DNA of 38,674 nucleotides from Mycobacterium sp. (GTDB taxonomy: Bacteria; Actinomycetota; Actinomycetes; Mycobacteriales; Mycobacteriaceae), in the NCBI GenBank assembly GCA_003987775.1, contig RXJD01000082.1:1-38674 (forward strand). Reading direction: 5' to 3'. The position numbers and the translations under genes were made by a program. This document shows positions 32,930 through 38,674 of this stretch, piece after piece (position 1 is the stretch's first letter; each line of letters opens with the position of its first letter). Below the pieces are notes generated by a model. It was not told the DNA's origin. It ran no database searches and worked only from the letters and a program-made list of their open reading frames with translations.

Positions 32930-34144
32930 TCAGACCTCCACCGGGATCTTGTTCCAGCCCCATTGGAAGCTGGACGGCAGCCGGGTGGCCCGATCACCGT
33001 CGATACTGAATTCCGGCACCCGGCGCAGCCATTCCTCCACCAACACAGCGACTTCCAGTCTGGCCAGATGGTAGCCGATGCAGAAGTGCTGGCCCCGGCC
33101 GAACGCGAGGGACCGTTTGATCGGCCGGTCCCAGATGAATTCGTCGGGCTCAGGGTATTCGCGTTCGTCGCGGTTCGCCGAGGCCAGCAGTGTGATCACC
33201 CGCTGGCCGGGGTTGATCGTCTGGCCGTGGAGGGTGAAGGGTTTGCGGACGGTTCGGGCGAACCACTGGGCCGGCGCGCAGTACCGGATCATCTCCTCGC
33301 GCGCGATCGGCACGGTGGCGGCCGGGTCGGCGCGCACCGCTTTCATCTGCGCGGGTCGCCGGCTGAGCTCCCATAGGCCGTGTGCCACGATCTTCGGCAC
33401 GGTTTCGGTTCCGCCGATGAAGATGCACAGCATCTGGGTGGCGACTTCGACGTCGTTGAGCGCACTGCCGTCCGGCAGCCGATAGCCGAGCAGTCCGTCG
33501 ACAACGGGCAACGCGCCGGCTCCGCCCGCCCGCTGGCGCTGCACCACAGGCACCAGGAACTGCAGATAGTTGGGCCGGGCCTCGGCGGTGTCGACACCCT
33601 CGCCCGGCTCGGCCAGGCTGCCCGCGTTCACCGCGGCCAGTACCTGTGCAGCGAGATCGGTTGATATACCCAGCAAGTCACACACCATTGAGGCGGCGAC
33701 GATGCCGCCATAGTCCTGGGTGAGGTCGAACGAGCCTTGCCCCAACAGCAGGTCGAGCCGTTCGTTAGCCAGCTCGCGGATCCGTGCCTGCAGGGCGGTG
33801 ACCGAGCGGGGCCGCAACGGCTGGGAGTGGGCGCGGCGGATCTCGCCGTAGAGGTCCGTGTCGAACACCGCGTGAAACGGCAACGGGTGCAGCGGCGGAT
33901 CGGTGACCGGTCCGGTATTGTGCTGCGCCAGAACAGAAGCCGGTGGCAGCGTCCCTTCCGATGCCACGAAGGTGCCGTCGTTGACTTCGAGTATCTGCCA
34001 GATGTCTTCAAACCTCGAGAATGCGAACGTGTCCCACTGCGGCAGGTAGTACACGGGGTACTTATCACGCAGGATGCGGTAGTAGGGCAGCGGATCCGCC
34101 ATCACCTTCGCGTCGAACGGATCGTAGGAGAAGCTACGGGTCAC
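32930..34144 (-). CDS. Cytochrome P450
   Basis: This 404-residue bacterial class I P450 carries the I-helix motif GGTET, the ExxR motif in EEMIRY and the heme-binding loop FGRGQHFCIG with Cys355. GTG at 34144 overlaps the NIPSNAP-like stop as GTGA and is chosen over a start at 34189, which would overlap that gene by 49 nt. No ferredoxin or ferredoxin reductase gene is adjacent, so electrons must come from elsewhere. The enzyme likely hydroxylates the starting substrate of the accessory operon. I cannot name its CYP family from the sequence alone. Confidence 0.95.
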   Translation of the reverse strand: MTRSFSYDPFDAKVMADPLPYYRILRDKYPVYYLPQWDTFAFSRFEDIWQILEVNDGTFVASEGTLPPASVLAQHNTGPVTDPPLHPLPFHAVFDTDLYGEIRRAHSQPLRPRSVTALQARIRELANERLDLLLGQGSFDLTQDYGGIVAASMVCDLLGISTDLAAQVLAAVNAGSLAEPGEGVDTAEARPNYLQFLVPVVQRQRAGGAGALPVVDGLLGYRLPDGSALNDVEVATQMLCIFIGGTETVPKIVAHGLWELSRRPAQMKAVRADPAATVPIAREEMIRYCAPAQWFARTVRKPFTLHGQTINPGQRVITLLASANRDEREYPEPDEFIWDRPIKRSLAFGRGQHFCIGYHLARLEVAVLVEEWLRRVPEFSIDGDRATRLPSSFQWGWNKIPVEV

Positions 34145-34845
34145 TGCAGTGGGGACGGAGGTAGCGCCTGCAGAATGGAGTCTTCCCAACCATCACGCAG
34201 GGCAGGCGCCACACTCATCCAGGTGACGATCTCCGCGGGCGGGCTGTCCTTCCAGGACGGGTAGTGGTTGGCGAAGCACTCCCAGCCGCCCTCGAGCGCC
34301 CAGTAGTGGATCACTTCGTTGAACCGGAAGGTAGTGGTGAAGGACCCGAGCCAGTGCTTGCCGGTGCTCTCCGACCAGGGTACGTAGAGCCGCTCCAGCT
34401 CGCGGATGTAGTCGTCCTGCCGGCCGGGCTTGGTCTGCATGATCTCCTGAATCACCAGGGACGCATCGAAATTGGCTTCTCGCAGCGCGGCCAGGCTCCT
34501 GTTGCTGGGTCCGGCGTACATGATCCGGCCCTCCCCCGAGGCGCCCATGTCGGTCAGATACGCGGACCATTTGCCGGCGGTCGCCTCGTGACTTCCACCG
34601 CGGGCCTGCGCGGCGCCGATCCTGGCGTAGTCCGCGAATGCGTCGATCTCCCAGATGATGGTCACCTGCGGCCAGTGACCGTTGTACGGAGTGGTTTCCC
34701 AGATCGAGTACAACCGGGCGCCGAGTTCTTCCATCATCGGCTGATAGGTGTCGACAAACACCTCGGTGAAGTCCTCGCCGCGCCCGGACCCCAGGTTGAT
34801 CGTTTCGTGCAGATACAGCAGCGTGTGGCGATGGTACTTCTTCAT
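34141..34845 (-). CDS. NIPSNAP-like (dimeric alpha-beta barrel) protein
   Basis: This 234-residue protein looks like two copies of a ferredoxin-like alpha-beta fold: an N-terminal half (about 1-110, YLHETINLGSG and IWEIDAFADYARIG) and a C-terminal half (about 125-225, VIQEIMQTKPG and HYWALEGGWECFANHY). NIPSNAP-family proteins occur in many actinobacterial catabolic clusters, with unproven roles in binding or isomerising small molecules. ATG at 34845 lies 9 nt after the preceding gene's stop, and its own stop overlaps the P450 start. Whether it is enzymatic or a carrier is open. Confidence 0.75.
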   Translation of the reverse strand: MKKYHRHTLLYLHETINLGSGRGEDFTEVFVDTYQPMMEELGARLYSIWETTPYNGHWPQVTIIWEIDAFADYARIGAAQARGGSHEATAGKWSAYLTDMGASGEGRIMYAGPSNRSLAALREANFDASLVIQEIMQTKPGRQDDYIRELERLYVPWSESTGKHWLGSFTTTFRFNEVIHYWALEGGWECFANHYPSWKDSPPAEIVTWMSVAPALRDGWEDSILQALPPSPLQ

Positions 34846-34854
34846 GCTGTTGGG

Positions 34855-35391
34855 CTAGCCCAGCCAAGCCGAGTCGGTCACCAGGTTTTCAGTGGAATCT
34901 ATTGATTCATAAGACATTCCGGCCGCACGAAGCGCCTGGGCCTTGAACGCCCGGGCTGCGGCGGTCAGCGTGTAGCGGGTCCTGGTGAGGCCGCGGTCCG
35001 CACCGAGAGGCCAGCCCTCACCCCACAGCGCGACTTCGGTCAACCGGCTGGCTACCGCCTTGCGCACCAGCGCGCGAACGCGCTCGTCGGCCGCGAATGC
35101 CTTCACGCTGACGGCCAGGCCTTGGCTCATCGGGCCGGATACGTCGAAGTCTGCGTCCAGCACCCGAAGTCCCAGCACGCGCAACGGGCGGGTGTCACAC
35201 CCGTGCGGCAACAGCACGTTCACCTGCCAACCGGCCATCACCCGGTCATACAGCCAGCCGCCGGCGCCGTGAACGACGTCGTCGGTGCCGACGGCGATGA
35301 CGTCGAGGCGGTGACGCAGCACCTGGCCGTCGGGCCGGGCCCGTCGGGTCGTGCCCCTGCCCGGATGAATGTCGAACGTTGGAGTAACCAT
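34855..35391 (-). CDS. Unrecognised protein, first gene of the accessory operon
   Basis: I do not recognise this 178-residue protein. It has no signal peptide or membrane helix. The middle has beta-rich segments (RLDVIAVGTDDVVHGAGGWLYDRVMAGWQVNVLL), and the C-terminal third looks helical and basic (RYTLTAAARAFKAQALRAAG). ATG at 35391 is chosen because AGGAA lies seven bases upstream; the longer frame to 35448 would run over the inverted repeats. It has a coding-like third-position bias and is followed after 9 nt by the NIPSNAP-like gene. A regulator or a small binding protein is possible; neither is supported by a motif. Confidence 0.7.
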   Translation of the reverse strand: MVTPTFDIHPGRGTTRRARPDGQVLRHRLDVIAVGTDDVVHGAGGWLYDRVMAGWQVNVLLPHGCDTRPLRVLGLRVLDADFDVSGPMSQGLAVSVKAFAADERVRALVRKAVASRLTEVALWGEGWPLGADRGLTRTRYTLTAAARAFKAQALRAAGMSYESIDSTENLVTDSAWLG

Positions 35392-35406
35392 CGATCCGTT
35401 CCTAAT

Positions 35407-35432
35407 GCCACGCCCCCCGCAAATGGCGTGGC
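35407..35432. repeat. Inverted repeat upstream of the accessory operon
   Basis: GCCACGCC and GGCGTGGC pair perfectly around a 10-nt spacer, 15 bases before the first start codon of the operon. It could be an operator or an mRNA leader stem-loop. Confidence 0.5.
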
Positions 35433-35453
35433 TCGTCGCGCTTGCCATGGGCC

Positions 35454-35468
35454 GTCACCAAGCGTGAC
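35454..35468. repeat. Second inverted repeat upstream of the accessory operon
   Basis: GTCAC-CAAGC-GTGAC is a 15-bp element with perfect 5-bp arms, 63 bases before the operon start. Its size fits a homodimeric regulator site. No regulator gene is adjacent. Confidence 0.4.
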
Positions 35469-35503
35469 ACTTTGGCTTAGTTTTGTAAAGCTTCGCTGCG
35501 TGT

Positions 35504-36673
35504 TCAGGGCCGCCGGCGGGCGTCGAGTTCGGCCAGAACCTCATCGGTGTGCTGGCCGAGTTGCGGTGCCACAGAACGCGGTGAACTGGGCGTTCCGTGG
35601 AAATCGGCAGGGGTGGCCACCATCGGTACGATCGCGTCTCCGTCCGGCACATCGACGATGCCGCCGGCGGCGTGGAATTGTTCGTCGGCCACGATGTCCT
35701 CGAGCGTGTTGATCGGCGACCAGAAGAAATCCGGTTCGGCGGCGAACAGGTCCGCCCATTCGTCCAGCGACTTGGTCGCGAAGATCTCATCCAGTGCGGC
35801 GATCAGCTGGCCCGCGTTCGCCGCGCGCCCGCGCGCGTCGGCGTAGCGCGGGTCGCTCAGCCAGTCGGTGCGGCCCACCACCCGGCAGAGGGCCGGCCAG
35901 TGGCGGTTCACTTCCAGTCCGACGATCCAGAACCGTCGGCCGTCGCCGGCGGCATAGTTGTTCATGCACGGGTTGGCCATGCTGGCGCGTTCCCCGATCG
36001 CGATCGGCTGGCCGGTGAGCAGGTAGGTGTTCAGATCGAAGCTCACCGTGTAGGCACCCTGGCGGTAGAGCGAGGTTGACACCAGTTGGCCGGCACCGGT
36101 GCGCTCGCGGGCCAGCAGTGCCGCACAGACGGCGCCGGCCAGGGTCATGCCCGCGGAGTGATCGCCCATGCCGCCGCGCTGGAACGGCGGTGTGTCGCCG
36201 GGCCGGGTGAGCAGATGGGCGATTCCGCCCCGCGACCAGAACGCCGCGACGTCGTAGGCGGCGCGGTCGGCATCCGGCCCGGTTTCGCCGTACCCGGTGA
36301 TCAGGCCGTAGACCAGGCGGGGGTGATCGGCGGCGAGCGTGTGGTAATCCAGTCCCAGTCTTTTCAGCGCGCCGGGCCGCACATTGGTGATGAAAACATC
36401 TGCGTCCGAGAGTAATTCGAGCGCCGTGCGCCGGCCGCTGTCGGTGGTGAGGTCCAGCACCACGCTGCGCTTGGACCGGTTGTCCATCTCGAACGGTGGG
36501 TTCACCCCGAGGTCGCAGCCCAGCATCCGGCCGAACATCCGGCCAGGGTCGCCCGTCGGCGGTTCGATCTTGATGACATCGGCGCCCCAGTCGGCGAGGA
36601 TTGCGGCCGCCGCCGGCCCGGCAACCCAGACTCCGAGTTCGACGACCTTGATGCCCTGCACTGGTCCCGCCAT
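35504..36673 (-). CDS. Class III CoA-transferase (CaiB/BaiF family)
   Basis: This 389-residue protein moves CoA between acids. It has the N-terminal motif VVELGVWVAGPAAA, ADWGADVIKIEPP, and Asp171 in GGMGDHSAG at the position of the family's catalytic aspartate. Length is normal. I favour ATG at 36673 with AAGG eleven bases upstream; GTG at 36691 would make a GTGA overlap with the PPE stop and add six residues. It lies upstream of the accessory operon on the same strand, with 112 nt between. It could activate the pathway's acid substrate as a CoA thioester. Substrate unknown. Confidence 0.92.
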   Translation of the reverse strand: MAGPVQGIKVVELGVWVAGPAAAAILADWGADVIKIEPPTGDPGRMFGRMLGCDLGVNPPFEMDNRSKRSVVLDLTTDSGRRTALELLSDADVFITNVRPGALKRLGLDYHTLAADHPRLVYGLITGYGETGPDADRAAYDVAAFWSRGGIAHLLTRPGDTPPFQRGGMGDHSAGMTLAGAVCAALLARERTGAGQLVSTSLYRQGAYTVSFDLNTYLLTGQPIAIGERASMANPCMNNYAAGDGRRFWIVGLEVNRHWPALCRVVGRTDWLSDPRYADARGRAANAGQLIAALDEIFATKSLDEWADLFAAEPDFFWSPINTLEDIVADEQFHAAGGIVDVPDGDAIVPMVATPADFHGTPSSPRSVAPQLGQHTDEVLAELDARRRP

Positions 36674-36687
36674 GACTGGGACCTTAA

Positions 36688-38421
36688 TCACCCCGCATTC
36701 ATCACCAATTGCCCGAGGCTCAGGATGCCCGAGTTGGCGGTGCCCGTGTTGAACATGCCCGAGTTGAACCCGCTCAGCACGCCTGCCGGGAACGGGCCCA
36801 CGGCGCCGGTGACAGCGGTGTTGAAGAAGCCCGAGCTGACGCCCGATGACTGCAGCGCCGCGACGATCGTGTTGAAGAAGCCGGAGACTCCGTGACCGGC
36901 GTCCCCGCCGTTGTTGCCGAACCCCGAGATTCCGGCACCGGTGTTGCCGAACCCTGAGTTGGCGACGGCGCCGATGCCGACGTCACCCGCATCGGTGTCG
37001 ATACCGAAGCCGGTGTTCACATTGCCTGCATTCCCGAAGCCGGTGTTGACGTGGCCGGAATTGCCGAAGCCCGTATTGGTCTCACCCGAGTTCCAGAACC
37101 CCGTGTTGAGGTTGTTGCCGTTCCAGCCGCCGGTATTGATCGAGCCCGCGTTACCCCAGCCGGTGTTGAGCAGACCCGAATTGAAGAACCCGACGTTGCC
37201 CGCGCCGGCGTTGCCGAAGCCGAGACTGCCGGTCCCTGAGTTTCCGAATCCGAAGCTGTTGATCTGGCCCGGATAAACGGTATTGGTGCCCGAGCTGAAG
37301 ATCCCGATGTTGCCGCTACCGGAATTGAAGAAGCCGATGTTGTGGTCACCCGAATTGAACAGGCCGATGTTGCCGTTGGCGAACAGCCCGGCCAGGTCGA
37401 TGCCCACCCGGCCGTTGCCGACCAGTCCGATCCCGATGTTGCCATTGCCACTGTTGCCGAAGCCGAAGTTTCCGACGCCGGTGTTTCCGGCTCCCACGTT
37501 GCCGTTGCCGGTGTTCCCGCCGCCGATGTTTCCGTTACCGAGATTCCCCAGACCGACATTGTCGCTACCGGTGTTACCCATGCCCACGTTGTTGTTGCCG
37601 GCGGTCGTTTGAAAAGTGAAGAGGTTCGGATTGGACAGGTCGGTGGGGCCGCCGTTGCCGAAGCCGATGTTCCCGTTGCCGAAATTGCCGAAGCCGATGT
37701 TCTTGTTGCCGTTGTTGCCGCCACCGACGTTGAAGCTGCCATTGTTGCCGCCGCCGATGTTGTAGTTGCCCGACTGTGGCGGCACCAGTTCGGTGTTGTC
37801 GGTACCGCTGTTGCCGATGCCGATGTTTCCGGTGCCGGTGTTGCCGTGTCCTATGTTCGCGTTGCCCCTGTTGCCGATCCCCAGGCTGGGCAGGTTCTGC
37901 AGGAACCGTTGCAGATCAATGGGCAACTGCGCCGCCGCGGCCGATGCGCCGGCGTAATAGCCCGTCATCGCTTCGACGTCCGCGGCCCACATCTGCTCGT
38001 AACGCCCTTCGGCGGCCATGATCGCCGGCGCGTTGAGCCCCAGCCAGTTGGACCTGATCAGCTGGACGAAAGAACTTCGGTTGGCCGCCACTGCCAGCGG
38101 ATGGATTGTCGCGGCCCGAGCGGCCTCGAACACATCGGCCACCGCCCTGGCCTGTTCGGCCGCACCTGCCGCCTGGGCGCATGCCGTCCTCAAGAAATCC
38201 GCATAGGGCGCGGCCGCGGCGGTCATCGCTGCCGCTGCCGCTCCCCGCCAGGAGCTACCGGTCAGGTCGGCGGTCACCGTCGAGAAGGACGATGCCGCCG
38301 TTCCCAACTCCGTTGCCAGCCCGTCCCAAGCCGCCGCCGCATTCAGCATCGGCGCCGACCCCGCGCCGCTGAACATCAGCAGAGAATTGATTTCCGGCGG
38401 AAAGGTAACGAAGTTTGCCAC
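36688..38421 (-). CDS. PPE family protein, MPTR subgroup
   Basis: This 577-residue protein has a PPE domain (about 1-180) with Pro-Pro-Glu at residues 8-10, the W-x-G turn at Trp58-Gly60 and a helical remainder. A repetitive C-terminus of Asn-x-Gly-x-Gly-Asn units then runs almost to the end, with NTGF/NSGF variants. PPE proteins usually pair with a PE protein for ESX-dependent export and lie at the cell surface. No PE gene is next to it here, so its partner must be elsewhere. GTG at 38421 is chosen because AAGGGGG lies eight bases upstream and it puts PPE at the canonical place. H37Rv has two PE genes (PE3, PE4) near this end of the locus, but I do not recall this PPE gene there. Confidence 0.93.
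   Translation of the reverse strand: MANFVTFPPEINSLLMFSGAGSAPMLNAAAAWDGLATELGTAASSFSTVTADLTGSSWRGAAAAAMTAAAAPYADFLRTACAQAAGAAEQARAVADVFEAARAATIHPLAVAANRSSFVQLIRSNWLGLNAPAIMAAEGRYEQMWAADVEAMTGYYAGASAAAAQLPIDLQRFLQNLPSLGIGNRGNANIGHGNTGTGNIGIGNSGTDNTELVPPQSGNYNIGGGNNGSFNVGGGNNGNKNIGFGNFGNGNIGFGNGGPTDLSNPNLFTFQTTAGNNNVGMGNTGSDNVGLGNLGNGNIGGGNTGNGNVGAGNTGVGNFGFGNSGNGNIGIGLVGNGRVGIDLAGLFANGNIGLFNSGDHNIGFFNSGSGNIGIFSSGTNTVYPGQINSFGFGNSGTGSLGFGNAGAGNVGFFNSGLLNTGWGNAGSINTGGWNGNNLNTGFWNSGETNTGFGNSGHVNTGFGNAGNVNTGFGIDTDAGDVGIGAVANSGFGNTGAGISGFGNNGGDAGHGVSGFFNTIVAALQSSGVSSGFFNTAVTGAVGPFPAGVLSGFNSGMFNTGTANSGILSLGQLVMNAG
36700..37881 (-). repeat. MPTR coding repeat (Asn-Gly pentapeptide-like array)
   Basis: About 1.2 kb of short degenerate repeats of GCCGNNGTTGCCG type encode tandem NxGxGN and NTGFGN units within the PPE gene. 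Such tracts are prone to replication slippage, recombination with other MPTR genes and assembly error. Confidence 0.9.
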
Positions 38422-38493
38422 GATTGACCCCCTTGTCAGGCGGAAATCTCGAGTACCCGGAGAGGACGGTACGCCTGCGCCAGCGTCAATAAA

Positions 38494-38512
38494 GGCTTTT
38501 CGCACGAAAGGC
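38494..38512 (-). terminator. Terminator-like hairpin after the right-edge partial gene
   Basis: On the minus strand GCCTTTCG and CGAAAAGC pair in seven of eight positions around two bases, followed by CTTTATT. This is an intrinsic-terminator-like arrangement directly behind the TAG of the partial gene and would insulate the PPE promoter. Confidence 0.5.
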
Positions 38513-38674
38513 TAGGCAGCGTGCAGGTCGATCACGGTGATGCCGAGGGCGTCCTCCATTTCGCTGATATGGGTGACGGTGTAGATCGGTGGGGCGGTGG
38601 ATCGGTAGCGCGCTTTGGTGGGGGTTTGGTGTTCGGTGGTGTGGTGGCCGTTGTGGTGGTGGGCGGTGACGGTC
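38512..38674 (-). CDS. Partial unrecognised gene, 3' end only
   Basis: The last 53 codons and the stop of a gene whose start lies beyond the window. The visible protein is His- and Thr-rich at first (TVTAHHHNGHHTTEHQ) and ends in SEMEDALGITVIDLHAA. Third codon positions are mostly C, as in real genes of this genome, which supports the minus strand. The plus-strand reading is also open but has poor codon use. I do not recognise the family. Confidence 0.55.
   Translation of the reverse strand, partial: TVTAHHHNGHHTTEHQTPTKARYRSTAPPIYTVTHISEMEDALGITVIDLHAA

Noticed and set aside
37342-38427. Plus-strand frame of 361 residues over the PPE gene
   Set aside because: It mirrors the repetitive MPTR tract and has no start signal or recognisable domain.

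Overview
The window is high-GC actinobacterial DNA and almost certainly comes from a non-tuberculous Mycobacterium. Four things point there: a complete mce1 operon, a PPE-MPTR protein, a mycobacterial metallothionein (MymT), and gene order colinear (in reverse) with the region I remember as Rv0187 to Rv0162c of M. tuberculosis H37Rv. Ortholog names rest on recalled sequences and synteny; no search was run. Many genes overlap by 4 nt (ATGA, GTGA or TTGA), and GTG and TTG starts are common.

Region 1 (1-5340) holds an O-methyltransferase, the 48-residue copper metallothionein mymT (too short for most ORF callers) with a RicR/CsoR-like operator, a coupled trio (DUF2786 protein, HExxH metallohydrolase, GH3 beta-glucosidase), and the monoacylglycerol lipase orthologous to Rv0183. 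Region 2 (5381-11232) is a plus-strand run: sigG behind a RecA-independent DNA-damage promoter, an alpha/beta hydrolase that I do not remember at this place in H37Rv, a pirin, a DUF3533 membrane protein and an LprO-like secreted glycosidase.

Region 3 (11225-26703, minus strand) is the whole mce1 lipid importer operon: fadD5, yrbE1A, yrbE1B, mce1A, mce1B, mce1C, mce1D, lprK (mce1E), mce1F and four Mce-associated membrane protein genes. A DUF1275 membrane protein gene is added at the distal end. YrbE1A/B are the permeases, the six Mce subunits probably form the periplasmic conduit, FadD5 activates fatty acids, and the ATPase (MceG in M. tuberculosis) is not in the window. The divergent GntR/FCD regulator mce1R (26862-27557) faces fadD5. 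A sigma-70-like promoter and an adjoining palindrome there are a good candidate for its control site.

Region 4 (27563-29612) carries an SRPBCC protein, a hotdog thioesterase and the divergent alcohol dehydrogenase adhE1, as in H37Rv.

Region 5 (29602-36691, minus strand) is accessory. Seven tightly packed genes encode an unrecognised protein, a NIPSNAP-like protein, a P450, an MDR dehydrogenase, an HpcH/HpaI-type aldolase, an SDR and an HSL-type hydrolase, with a class III CoA-transferase gene upstream on the same strand. It looks like an uncharacterised oxidative catabolic or tailoring pathway. Region 6 (36688-38674) has an orphan PPE-MPTR gene and the cut-off 3' end of an unrecognised gene.
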